Assembly: GCA_964555295.1 (NCBI GenBank) | Contig: CAZKRL010000007.1 | Location: 39,708-103,707 of the forward strand | Length of the DNA: 64,000 bases | Direction of reading: 5' to 3' | Origin: CAZKRL01 sp964555295 | GTDB lineage: Bacteria > Bacteroidota > Bacteroidia > Flavobacteriales_D > Sanyastnellaceae | The notes under the pieces: generated by a model | What the model saw: the letters and a program-made list of their open reading frames with translations, nothing else | Told to the model about the DNA's origin: nothing | Database searches by the model: none | Program-made: the position numbers and the translations under genes | Shown: in pieces, positions 1-8,742 of the stretch | Numbering within the stretch: the first letter of the stretch is position 1 | How the letters are laid out: each line of letters starts with the position of its first letter

Positions 1-3000
1 TTTTGTTGTTCCCGCAGGCACTTTTAGTCAGATCGTAATTCCATCGAACCTGTTGGAAACTGGGGTGGATAACCTCCCCCTGCCGAGCGGTATCCGAGTT
101 CGTTGTTCCTCACCGGTTTTTGTTCAGGCCTCGAGTGCACAAAGTAATTCTGCTGAGCTTTCCTCTGTGCGAGCATTGCATGACTTAGGTAATCAGTACC
201 GAGTTCAGATACCGCCTACCACAACTAGCACTTCAGTGCTTATCGTTTCTACTGCAGATAACACCCAAATTGACATTGCCACAACACCAACCTCAGGCAT
301 CGCTTCAACTTCGGTTACATTGGATGCAGGCATGTGCTATAGAATCAGTGCGCCGGCGGGTAGTGACCTCTCTGGAACATTGATTAGTGGAGCGACCACT
401 AATGGCGACTGTCGTGATTTTGCCGTGTTCGTTGCTGCTGAATGCGCAAGCGTACCCACCAACTGCAGCACGTCATGTGACCACCTGTTCGAGCAGATTA
501 TGCCTATCGAAAAATGGGGAACGGAATATTTTATATCACCCTTTCTTTTCACCGTGAATCCCCTATTCAGTGGCGCTAATAATGGCGCTTATTCATATCG
601 AATAATGGCACATCAAGATGGCACCTCAGTAGCCATCGATGGCACAGGCGCAATAGTCTTGAACGCAGGTGAATTCATTGAGTTCAACAATGAAACGACA
701 GCACATTGTATTAGTGCCTCAGCGCCGGTGCATCTGTTACAACTGATGCAAGGTATTGCCTGCAGCGGGAACGGTGATCCATCGCTCATAGAAGTGAGAC
801 CGATTGACGACGGGCAGAATCAGATTTGTATTCATGCCACTCCGTTATCCGGTATCACCCAACACTATCTGCAAATCAAAGTACCCGCAGCGGGGGTGGC
901 TCAATGCTCAGTAGATGGGGAGACCATTGCACCCAATTTATTCACTGCATTTCAGCCATGCTCGGGTTGGTTTTATATCAACTATGAAATCACTGCAGGA
1001 TATCACAACGTAGAGTGCTCAAGCGGATTCGCAGCTGTATGCTACGGTGTTGGATCTACTGGTAATTCAATTGCTTTAAGTTATGCATTCAGTCCATCCA
1101 AAACAACTGTCATTGAATTGCCGTCTGTGGATGATAGTTTTTGCTCAGGCAATCCACTTAGCATTGATGTACCGGAGGGATATACTCCCATCGGCTGGTT
1201 CATACTTCCTGACACATTAAACAGTCTATCCAACAATGCTCAACTCGACTTAGTAACCCCCATCCTACCCGGATTATACATGGCGCGCACCATTGATGCC
1301 ACGACCGGATGCCCGCGAGATTTCCGGTATTCAGTGGCATCCCCTGGCAACATTAATATATCCATTCACCCATCACAAATCAATGCATGTACATTTCAGG
1401 AATTCAACGTTCAAGCCAGCGCAATTCCATTTTCCGATGCACTGGTTTTCGAGTGGACACCCTCATTGGGCTTAAGTGACTCCAATATTTCCAACCCTAT
1501 AATTAATGCTACCGAAACAACTGTATATCAAGTTAACGTTAGCACCCCCGACGGTTGTCTGAGCGGCAGTGCGCCACTTCCGGTAATTGTAACAGAGGGT
1601 TCTATAGCTGGGCTTGAAATACTTGAAGAGGATATTGTAATATGTTCCGGTGAATCGGCCAGTCTAAATCTGGTTGCAGAAGAATACATATGGGAAGATA
1701 ATTTCGATCCTTCGATTTCATGGGGCTACTGGTCGTCCGTTTCAGGAGGAGAAGACAACAATGCATGTGGTGTAATCAGCGGTGGAGCTCTGTACTTCAA
1801 CTCCTACCCACCACGTGAAGCAATTACCCAACCCATGACCATTGGGGGTGCCGGGTTTGTTCACTTTACTATCAAAATCGCTAATGGCGATGCGCCATGT
1901 GATGATGCAGAACCCGGTGACAACGTTCAACTTTCCTTCTCTGTCAACAACGGAGCATGGCAGATTTTTCAAACCCTTTACGAATATGCATATCCCGAAT
2001 TCACGGAAGTGGTGGTGCCTATACCGCTGCTCGCGCAATCGGGCAGCGTTCGTTTCAAGTGGAGTCAAGCGGGGATGTATACACAGGGAGAAGACAATTG
2101 GGTGCTGGAGAATGCATATGTGACGCGCACTATGGCGCCTGCCTCATTATTTTGGACACCCAACGTTGGGATCAATCTATCCAATCCCATGAATCCTGTT
2201 GCAAGTCCATCCATCAGCACAAATTATGAGGTATCCTATATTGATGCTGTCAGCGGATGTGAGTACAGCGATAATGTAAATATTGAAGTCGGGGGTAATT
2301 ATACACTTGCTGTATCGGCAGACACCTTACTTTGTGGTGAAAGTGGTGTTCCATTGTCGGCATCGGCGGATAACGGAACTCCTCTTCAAATCAATTGGAC
2401 ACCGAGTGCGGGGCTCTCATCAGATAACACTAATGAAACATACTGCACCCCTTCCGCTACCACGACCTATATTGTTACTGCCATAGCTCAAGATGGTTGC
2501 ACTCAGCAAGAGGAGGTTACCGTTGAAGTAGGACCAGAAATTACAATCACACTGTCTGCCACCGACAGTGTCATTTGCGAAGGCGAAAACATAACACTAC
2601 AAGCCCAGTCAAATTTTACCGATCCGTTGAATTGCTTGTGGACAGGCACAGGAGCTGCATCGGGTGTTAATCTCTTTGCACAGACTGTTTCACCTACCAT
2701 CAACGGCGACTATATCTGTATGGTTGAAGATCTAGTATCAGGATGTGATGCTTCTGATACTCTATTCATCGGAGTGACGCCCGAATTTTTTATTACCATC
2801 AATCCTGGTTTTATTGTGAATTGTGCCACTCCGGGAACCGCAATATCTGCGAGTTCCACATCCATTGAACCTGTTAACTGGTCTTGGAATCCACCAAGTT
2901 CGGTAGATAACCCAAACTCCTCGTCCATTGAGCTACTCACCACCGACGAACCCATTCTTGCCGTAATTGCAGAAACTCAGGAGGGTTGTACGGCTGAGGC

Positions 3001-3955
3001 TTCAGTTTCATTGATAGTATCACAATTCGAAACGGATCTTGGACCCGACGACACATTCTGTGAAGACGAGTTGTACATCTTACAGACCGGATGGCCATCA
3101 TCGTTTGATTTCGTTTGGAGCAATGGGGGAACTACGTCATCAATAATCATCCAAAATACCGGGGAATATTCAGTTACTGTGACTTCTGCGGATGGTTGTC
3201 AATCTTCGGATACCATCTTCATAGAGAATTTGGAATATCCCGAAATCGCTCTTCCTGACGATACAATATTTTGCGAAGGAGGTTCGGTTAGGCTGATAGG
3301 AGGTCCCTTTGGTTATAACTACGAGTGGAGTACGGGTGAAAGTTCTCGCGTCATTGATGTAGATGTAACTGGCGTTTATTCAGTGATTGTCTCCAACGGC
3401 GGATGCTTAAGTTCGGATACTGTGGTGGTTGGTGTTCGTCCAAATCCAATGCGCTTTTTGCCTCTTGAGGAAGAGTATTGCTTTGGTCTAGGAATACCCC
3501 TTCAACTTGACGCTGGTAATGTGGGCTCAACCTTCTCATGGGAGGACGGCTCCGACGACCGAGTGCGGCAAATCCAACAATCTGGCACATACAGCGTATT
3601 GATAACATCTCCCGATAGTTGTCAAGCGATGCATCAGATTGAGATTATTGAAAATTGTCCAAATACCCTTTTTGCCCCAAACACTTTCACACCAGATAAT
3701 GATGGCATCAATGACGTTTGGAGAATTTATGGCCAGAACATAATTGATTATCACCTGCAAGTATTTAGCCGATATGGAACAATAATTTTTGAGAGTGATA
3801 ACATCAATGATGTTTGGACCGGTGCAGGGCCAGGCGGCGAATACTATGTTGACGGGGGTGTATACGCCTATGTTATTCGATATAAATACGTTGGTGAAAG
3901 CGGTTTCGTGGCGGGGGAGGAATTTATTAGGGGTTATATCCGAGTAGCCCGATAA
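1..3955 (+). CDS. Giant secreted protein with T9SS type-B C-terminal domain (5' end outside window)
   Basis: The reading frame is open from base 2 to the TAA at 3953-3955, so the true start lies upstream; 1317 residues are visible. The first ~350 residues (VPAGTFSQIVIPS and following) resemble the IgGFc-binding-type domain common at the N-terminus of Bacteroidota adhesins. The middle is a chain of Ig/PKD-like modules of roughly 75-90 residues marked by WTPSLGLS, WTPNVGINL and WTPSAGLSS motifs. The last ~90 residues (FAPNTFTPDNDGINDVW ... GGVYAYVIRY) are the gliding-motility-associated C-terminal domain (CHU_C family), a type-B sorting signal for the type IX secretion system. The protein is therefore inferred to be exported and surface-attached or released; its ligand is unknown. 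It meets the OmpA gene tail to tail with no spacer. Confidence 0.9.
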   Translation, partial: FVVPAGTFSQIVIPSNLLETGVDNLPLPSGIRVRCSSPVFVQASSAQSNSAELSSVRALHDLGNQYRVQIPPTTTSTSVLIVSTADNTQIDIATTPTSGIASTSVTLDAGMCYRISAPAGSDLSGTLISGATTNGDCRDFAVFVAAECASVPTNCSTSCDHLFEQIMPIEKWGTEYFISPFLFTVNPLFSGANNGAYSYRIMAHQDGTSVAIDGTGAIVLNAGEFIEFNNETTAHCISASAPVHLLQLMQGIACSGNGDPSLIEVRPIDDGQNQICIHATPLSGITQHYLQIKVPAAGVAQCSVDGETIAPNLFTAFQPCSGWFYINYEITAGYHNVECSSGFAAVCYGVGSTGNSIALSYAFSPSKTTVIELPSVDDSFCSGNPLSIDVPEGYTPIGWFILPDTLNSLSNNAQLDLVTPILPGLYMARTIDATTGCPRDFRYSVASPGNINISIHPSQINACTFQEFNVQASAIPFSDALVFEWTPSLGLSDSNISNPIINATETTVYQVNVSTPDGCLSGSAPLPVIVTEGSIAGLEILEEDIVICSGESASLNLVAEEYIWEDNFDPSISWGYWSSVSGGEDNNACGVISGGALYFNSYPPREAITQPMTIGGAGFVHFTIKIANGDAPCDDAEPGDNVQLSFSVNNGAWQIFQTLYEYAYPEFTEVVVPIPLLAQSGSVRFKWSQAGMYTQGEDNWVLENAYVTRTMAPASLFWTPNVGINLSNPMNPVASPSISTNYEVSYIDAVSGCEYSDNVNIEVGGNYTLAVSADTLLCGESGVPLSASADNGTPLQINWTPSAGLSSDNTNETYCTPSATTTYIVTAIAQDGCTQQEEVTVEVGPEITITLSATDSVICEGENITLQAQSNFTDPLNCLWTGTGAASGVNLFAQTVSPTINGDYICMVEDLVSGCDASDTLFIGVTPEFFITINPGFIVNCATPGTAISASSTSIEPVNWSWNPPSSVDNPNSSSIELLTTDEPILAVIAETQEGCTAEASVSLIVSQFETDLGPDDTFCEDELYILQTGWPSSFDFVWSNGGTTSSIIIQNTGEYSVTVTSADGCQSSDTIFIENLEYPEIALPDDTIFCEGGSVRLIGGPFGYNYEWSTGESSRVIDVDVTGVYSVIVSNGGCLSSDTVVVGVRPNPMRFLPLEEEYCFGLGIPLQLDAGNVGSTFSWEDGSDDRVRQIQQSGTYSVLITSPDSCQAMHQIEIIENCPNTLFAPNTFTPDNDGINDVWRIYGQNIIDYHLQVFSRYGTIIFESDNINDVWTGAGPGGEYYVDGGVYAYVIRYKYVGESGFVAGEEFIRGYIRVAR

Positions 3956-4927
3956 CTATGGCTGCTGTATAATTTTATAGAGTTCATCCAATTTGGGTTG
4001 CAGGATGATTTCAATTCGGCGGTTTTTACTCTTATCACTAGCGTTGATTGGATAATACTCGCTCCTACCTGCAGCACTCAATATGGTGGGTTTAACTTTA
4101 CTCGAAGCGAGTATAATTTTGACCACCTCCGTCGCTCTCAACACGCTAAGATCCCAGTTATCCTTGGGATATGCTGTACCGTTCAAAGGGTCTGTATCCG
4201 TATGACCTTCTACCATTATCTCCAATGTTCCTTCACTTTCTATGGCATTTGCCACATCAACAAGTGCCTTACGCCCTTGTGAATCTACCTCAGTACTACC
4301 GGAGGCAAATAGTAGCTTTGCTTCCATACTCACATATACTTTGCCATTTTTTTCGCTTACTGTGAGCCCCTTATCTTTAAATCCTAACAGAGCATTTTCC
4401 AGTTTCTTTTTAAGCTGAGTGCTTGCATCTTGCTGATCCGACAATAATTTCTCCAATTCATCCAGACGTCGCTGTTTTTCTACGAGTGCTCTTTCCTTAT
4501 CCTTCAACTCTCTTTCAAGAACCGTAGCGAGTTCTTCACGCTTCTGCAGAACAGTTTGTAACTGTTGCAAATCGTTTGCGAGGCGTTTGTTTTCATCTGT
4601 GGTTTGAGTGAGCAAATTGGTGCGCTGTGCAGCCAGGATATCATTGAGCTCAATGATTTTATCATACTGAGTTCTGAGTTGACGGTAATCCCTGCCCAGA
4701 CGCGAAGTATCGGACGCCAACTGATCTGCCTCCTTCTTATAGGTATCTCGTTCGCTCTGAAGTTCACTATTCTGTGCAGCAAGTTTATCGGCCTCTGCGC
4801 GCAAAGTTTTGTTTTCTTCCAAGGTTGCATTTCGTGAAGCTTCTAGTTCCGCGTATTTACGCTGCGGCACACAAGACGAAAGAACGTAAATACAACTTAA
4901 CCACCAATATAATTTCATACTCTTCAT
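3956..4927 (-). CDS. OmpA-family lipoprotein with coiled-coil stalk
   Basis: 323 residues. The N-terminus is a lipoprotein signal (WLSCIYVLSSC), so the mature protein should be anchored in a membrane, probably the outer one. Residues ~25-190 are a long heptad-rich coiled coil full of Glu, Leu, Gln and Lys. The C-terminal ~120 residues form an OmpA peptidoglycan-binding domain, with FASGSTEVDSQGR, VEGHTDTDP, NWDLSVLRA and KNRRIEI motifs. The expected role is tethering the envelope to peptidoglycan. The ATG at 4925-4927 gives a full signal peptide; a second ATG three codons later is also possible. The gene is monocistronic, with the sigma factor gene upstream on the same strand behind its own terminator. 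Confidence 0.92.
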   Translation of the reverse strand: MKSMKLYWWLSCIYVLSSCVPQRKYAELEASRNATLEENKTLRAEADKLAAQNSELQSERDTYKKEADQLASDTSRLGRDYRQLRTQYDKIIELNDILAAQRTNLLTQTTDENKRLANDLQQLQTVLQKREELATVLERELKDKERALVEKQRRLDELEKLLSDQQDASTQLKKKLENALLGFKDKGLTVSEKNGKVYVSMEAKLLFASGSTEVDSQGRKALVDVANAIESEGTLEIMVEGHTDTDPLNGTAYPKDNWDLSVLRATEVVKIILASSKVKPTILSAAGRSEYYPINASDKSKNRRIEIILQPKLDELYKIIQQP

Positions 4928-5082
4928 GTTCTGAATATTACATCCGACAATCAGATCAGAATGATGGGTAAGAACAAATTTTGAACGGATTTATCACCAA
5001 ACCAATGCCGCCTTATGTCATAATACATAGAACAAATTCTGCCTATAATATCAAAATGGAATAAATACCTTGACAATAAAAA

Positions 5083-5102
5083 GCCCCGAAATAAATCGGG
5101 GC
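5083..5102 (-). terminator. Rho-independent terminator of the ECF sigma gene
   Basis: A perfect 7-bp stem GCCCCGA/TCGGGGC with loop AATAAA is followed on the minus strand by TTTTATTGT. It lies 28 bp after the sigma factor stop codon. Confidence 0.85.
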
Positions 5103-5130
5103 CAATGCTTTAAACACTTGCGACTTCAAT

Positions 5131-5634
5131 CTAGTTGAATTCCTTTAAGCGATTCATCAAAATCCGTCGAGCATTAAAAATCCGGCTCTTGATTGTTCCA
5201 GTTGGGACCCCCATTTTAGCGGAGATTTCGTCATAGTGATACCCTTCGAAAGCCATTTCAAATGGTATCCTGATATCATCCTTTAATTCATTGATGGCCG
5301 CCTTGATATCTTTGGTATTGATACCCCGCAGAATATTGTTGTCAGCGTGAGAAGAGCTCGGCGCTATTGTTTCATGCGTTACATTGTGCTGAAAAATTCC
5401 CCGACCGAGTTGTTGCTTTTTGCAGTTATTCAAAAAAACATTGCGCATAATAGTGTAAAGCCATCCCTTGAAATTCGTGCCCTCAGCAAAATGGTCCTTG
5501 TAGCGCATTGCCTTTAGAAAAGTATCCTGAATTAGATCCTCAGCATCCTCAATATTTCTCGTGAAACTGATAGCAAAGCCTCGCATGACGGGCCTTGTAG
5601 AAACAAGTAATTGATTGAATTCAAGTGTGCTCAT
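5131..5634 (-). CDS. ECF-type RNA polymerase sigma factor
   Basis: 167 residues, normal for a minimal sigma-70 family protein with regions 2 and 4. Region 2 is seen in DAEDLIQDTFLKAMRYKDHF and the following FKGWLYTIMRNVFLN; region 4 in YDEISAKMGVPTGTIKSRIFNARR, which holds the -35-binding helix-turn-helix. In many Bacteroidota the order MerR-B12 regulator, ECF sigma, crtI, crtB is conserved. Here the MerR gene lies just upstream on the same strand (164 bp gap), but no crtI or crtB follows. A role in light- or stress-induced carotenoid and phototrophy gene expression is inferred from that context only. No anti-sigma factor is adjacent. Confidence 0.9.
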   Translation of the reverse strand: MSTLEFNQLLVSTRPVMRGFAISFTRNIEDAEDLIQDTFLKAMRYKDHFAEGTNFKGWLYTIMRNVFLNNCKKQQLGRGIFQHNVTHETIAPSSSHADNNILRGINTKDIKAAINELKDDIRIPFEMAFEGYHYDEISAKMGVPTGTIKSRIFNARRILMNRLKEFN

Positions 5635-5798
5635 TGCTTTTGTTTAATTGTTGATGACAAAGATTAAACAGACTTCCTATCATTCCAAGAAAATGTTTAA
5701 CAAATTCAAACAATAATTAAACAAAATTGCTAAATCACTGAAAACGTGATAATTAGGGCTAACGCCTCAAAACCAAAAGAGAGGAAATTTATGGGGAA

Positions 5799-6701
5799 TC
5801 AGTCTACGAAGACCTCCTCGAGCATATGCTCGATACTCTTATAAATCTGGATGAGTTGCAGATCTGGAGTTCTAGTACCATGGAGGATATTTCCTGTTAG
5901 ATGAAAAGTACACTGTGTATCTTCAAAACGCTGAGAGATCTTTTTCAAATAGCCCGGTAAAAGCACCTGCGCCGGCTGGGTGGTAAACAGTGAAACGAAA
6001 TGAACATTTCCAATGCGCTGATACACCTGAAAAAGATCATCCACGGGTACACTCTGTCCCAAGTATATAGTTCGGTAACCCTTGGTGCGGAGAACAAAAT
6101 TGATCATGATAAGAGAGAGCTCATGGAACTCGAGCTCAGGCAGATAAAGCACAAAGGTTTTGTTGTGATTGATTACCAGCTCCGGCCCGAGTTTATTGAT
6201 ATGTGCGTATAGCTTCTGCCGTATGAGATTACTCACAAAGTGCTCCTGTGCGGGGCAAATGGCATTAGAAAGCCACATCAAACCGATTTGGTGAAGAAAG
6301 GGGGTAAGCACCTTAACATATGTACGCTCCAGACCAAAACTAGCAACATGAAGGTCGACAACACTGTTGAACAATTTTTCATCAAAATTCAACATAGAAA
6401 GTTTCAGAGTAGCTAAAAGACTGTCCTCATTTTGCACAGCGGTACTATATTCCTCTATTAGCTTGCAAATTGTAGTCTCATCCATAGCAGCTATCTCCGA
6501 GATTTTATGACCGCGCTGATTCAAGAGACTTACGTTCAACAGCATCTTAAGCTCCTTGTCGGAATACTTTCGGATATTACTGTCGGTTCTTGTTGGTTTG
6601 AGTAGGCCATACCGCTGCTCCCAAATTCGAATAGTATGGGCTTTGATGCCAGTGTAGCTCTCTAAATCCTTAATACTGAACTCCTGAATATGGTCGGTCA
6701 T
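5799..6701 (-). CDS. MerR-family regulator with B12-binding domain (CarH/LitR-like)
   Basis: 300 residues. Residues ~7-75 form a MerR winged helix (YTGIKAHTIRIWEQRYGLLKP). Residues ~95-170 match the four-helix bundle of CarH-type photoreceptors: a W-x9-EH motif is intact (W143, E153, H154), the residues known to cap adenosylcobalamin in CarH. Residues ~180-295 form the Rossmann-like B12-binding domain; the expected E/D-x-H-x-x-G motif reads E191-F-H193-E-L-S196, so the axial-ligand His is present but Gly is replaced by Ser. CarH-type proteins repress carotenoid genes in the dark and release DNA on light-driven loss of AdoCbl. Light sensing here is inference. Repeats of AAGTTCA lie just upstream and may be its operator. 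Confidence 0.88.
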   Translation of the reverse strand: MTDHIQEFSIKDLESYTGIKAHTIRIWEQRYGLLKPTRTDSNIRKYSDKELKMLLNVSLLNQRGHKISEIAAMDETTICKLIEEYSTAVQNEDSLLATLKLSMLNFDEKLFNSVVDLHVASFGLERTYVKVLTPFLHQIGLMWLSNAICPAQEHFVSNLIRQKLYAHINKLGPELVINHNKTFVLYLPELEFHELSLIMINFVLRTKGYRTIYLGQSVPVDDLFQVYQRIGNVHFVSLFTTQPAQVLLPGYLKKISQRFEDTQCTFHLTGNILHGTRTPDLQLIQIYKSIEHMLEEVFVD

Positions 6702-6724
6702 GCGATTACAACAAGAGGTAATTA

Positions 6725-6777
6725 CGAAAGTTCATTCGGTGAAAAGTGAACTTACGTTTTTATTAAGCTGAAGTTCA
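6725..6777. promoter_or_regulatory. AAGTTCA repeat cluster, candidate operator between merR-type gene and dedA
   Basis: AAGTTCA occurs at 6728-6734, inverted (TGAACTT) at 6747-6753, and again direct at 6771-6777. The first two form an inverted repeat that extends to 10-bp arms with one mismatch (CGAAAGTTCA and TGAACTTACG). The cluster begins 24 bp upstream of the regulator's start codon, where an autoregulatory site would be expected. Confidence 0.5.
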
Positions 6778-6906
6778 AAACGACTCTCTGCACTTATAGA
6801 ATTCCGGATAACGAATGGCTAAAATCTTGTTGCCATTTATGAAGCATAGAATAATGTAATTCGCGAGAGCAAGAAGAATTTGCAACTACTACGTCTAAAT
6901 TGCACC

Positions 6907-7578
6907 ATGGAATTTTGGGACTTTCTGAAAGACCTTACCGATCCTCAATCCATCATCATGCATGGTGGCTTGTTGTTATTGCTTTTGGTCATATTCGCAG
7001 AAAACGGACTCGTGATTGGTTTTTTTCTTCCTGGTGACTCACTGATCTTCCTGGCAGGATTGATATGCTACTCCAAACCAGAGCTTTTGAACGCAGACAT
7101 TCAAACCTTGCTGATAGCAATGTTTTTTGCAGCAATAACCGGAAGTCTTGCCGGCTACTATTTCGGCAGAAGAATCGGGCCACCATTATTTGAAAGGAAA
7201 GACTCCATCGTATTCAAAAAGAAATACCTAGACCTCACGAAAAAATACTACGACAAACACGGCGGGAAAACACTTGTAATTGGCCGATTTCTGCCGTTGA
7301 TTAGAACCTTTGCTCCCATCATTGCAGGCGTAATAAAGGTACCCTTCTCCACCTTCATGCTTTATAATCTCGTTGGGGGAGCACTTTGGATTTCATCATT
7401 GTCTCTACTAGGATACTTTCTGGGCTCACGCATACCAGGAATTCAAGATTACGTTGGCTATATAATAATTGGTTTCATAGTAGTAACGAATATATTGGTG
7501 CTCAGAACCTACCTCAAACAGCGCCGAGAATCCAAAGCCACCGAGGCAGATGACGATACACCGATACTGATGCCATAA
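6907..7578 (+). CDS. DedA-family (VTT domain) membrane protein
   Basis: 223 residues from the ATG at 6907; a TTG nine codons earlier is less likely because the family usually begins just before this WDFLKDL stretch. The SNARE-associated/VTT domain is clear: ENGLVIGFFLPGDSLIFLAG near residue 35, GSLAGYYFGRRIG near 85, and GRFLPLIRTFAPIIAG near 130, with the conserved G-x-x-x-P and R residues. Four or more hydrophobic segments are visible. DedA proteins are inner-membrane proteins implicated in flipping lipid carriers such as undecaprenyl phosphate. It is divergent from the MerR/B12 gene, with which it shares a 205-bp regulatory region. Confidence 0.92.
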   Translation: MEFWDFLKDLTDPQSIIMHGGLLLLLLVIFAENGLVIGFFLPGDSLIFLAGLICYSKPELLNADIQTLLIAMFFAAITGSLAGYYFGRRIGPPLFERKDSIVFKKKYLDLTKKYYDKHGGKTLVIGRFLPLIRTFAPIIAGVIKVPFSTFMLYNLVGGALWISSLSLLGYFLGSRIPGIQDYVGYIIIGFIVVTNILVLRTYLKQRRESKATEADDDTPILMP

Positions 7579-7584
7579 AAGTTG

Positions 7585-7602
7585 TGACGCAATTTGGCGT
7601 CA
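7585..7602. terminator. Weak hairpin between convergent dedA and radical SAM genes
   Basis: TGACGC-aatttg-GCGTCA forms a 6-bp stem 7 bp after the dedA stop codon. No T tract follows on either strand, so it may only be a weak bidirectional terminator. Confidence 0.35.
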
Positions 7603-7614
7603 ATGCAATAGATT

Positions 7615-8637
7615 TCACGTCAATTCACGCCCGGCCCATATTTTCGTGCCCTCAGAGCAATTGGTACATATATCATGGGTTTTACGTGATGTGAAGAGTG
7701 ACGATCTAAAATTGCGATACAAGGAATTGTTCCAGATTTCGCCGAGAGTAGATTCATTTATGTTACCCATGGAGTGCTCCGCATCTTTATCAAAACAGCA
7801 CGGAACAACATTGCCATTCCAAGTTATTACTGTGCCGCTCCACATTCTCCAGCAATGATTTTCGAGTGCGTTTTTCACCTTATAGGTTCCATCATTCAAT
7901 CTCACATATCGACTGTATTTGTCGTTGCGTGGTATGAGAGGATTCCCGTTTTTATAATTGTATACCTGTGTAGTCTTAAATCGAATCTCATCGACACCCA
8001 AATCGGAAGCCAATCTTTTGGCCTGGTCTACTTCATGTTCATTGGGCTGAGTTATGAGAAATTGAAATACAATTTTCAATTCGCTTTTTGAGGTGACGTT
8101 TCGCGCTGCAATAAGACGCCGTGTGCCTTCTAAAACGGTTTGTAATGAACCATGAACTCTGTAGTTTTCATAGGTTGCTTGAGAAATACCATCGATGGAA
8201 ATAATGAGCAATTTCAAACCGCAACTCAGAATTGACTTCACATTCGCTTCATTCAAAAAATGGCCATTGGTACTCAAACATGTATACAGCCTCGCATCAG
8301 CTGCCTGCCGAACCAAAGAAAAAATATGTTTATTGAGAAACGGCTCTCCCTGAAAATAAAAGTTCACCCAAATGGCATGATGTTGAAATTGTGGCAACCA
8401 TTTGGCAAATTGCTCAGGCAGCAGTTGCCCCATTGGACGATGAAATATCTTCAGGCCACTGGGGCATTCGGGACAACCTAAGTTGCAGGAAGTTGTGGGC
8501 TCGACACTTAAGCTTATGGGTAAAGACGGATGGTAACTATTTCTGGTGAACCGACTTACATAAAAAGATAGTACCGTCATCAGTGCATTCCATACACGGC
8601 GTGGCGTCAGCACTGACAAAAGTGAAATCGATTTCAT
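7615..8637 (-). CDS. Radical SAM protein with SPASM domain
   Basis: 340 residues. The [4Fe-4S]/SAM motif C-x3-C-x2-C is present as CNLGCPEC (C51, C55, C58). The C-terminus has a SPASM-type cluster-binding region (HCWRMWSGTVITWNGNVVPCC and a final CTNC). A hydrophobic N-terminal stretch of ~35 residues precedes the domain. Related proteins modify peptides or act in cofactor or envelope biosynthesis, but nothing here identifies a substrate: no small precursor peptide or partner gene is visible on either side. A good promoter (TACTTTTG) lies 15 bp upstream of the ATG, so it is probably transcribed alone. Confidence 0.88.
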   Translation of the reverse strand: MKSISLLSVLTPRRVWNALMTVLSFYVSRFTRNSYHPSLPISLSVEPTTSCNLGCPECPSGLKIFHRPMGQLLPEQFAKWLPQFQHHAIWVNFYFQGEPFLNKHIFSLVRQAADARLYTCLSTNGHFLNEANVKSILSCGLKLLIISIDGISQATYENYRVHGSLQTVLEGTRRLIAARNVTSKSELKIVFQFLITQPNEHEVDQAKRLASDLGVDEIRFKTTQVYNYKNGNPLIPRNDKYSRYVRLNDGTYKVKNALENHCWRMWSGTVITWNGNVVPCCFDKDAEHSMGNINESTLGEIWNNSLYRNFRSSLFTSRKTHDICTNCSEGTKIWAGRELT

Positions 8638-8652
8638 AATGAGTTAATCCAT

Positions 8653-8660
8653 CAAAAGTA
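8653..8660 (-). promoter_or_regulatory. -7 promoter element of the radical SAM gene
   Basis: TACTTTTG on the minus strand matches the Bacteroidota -7 consensus TAnnTTTG and sits 15 bp before the start codon. Confidence 0.55.
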
Positions 8661-8742
8661 CGTCATCCCGTTGCAGCGGATTTCAGCACAAGGCGAATCA
8701 CAATGGATACAATCACGTTCGTGAATGATGAATTAACCAACA

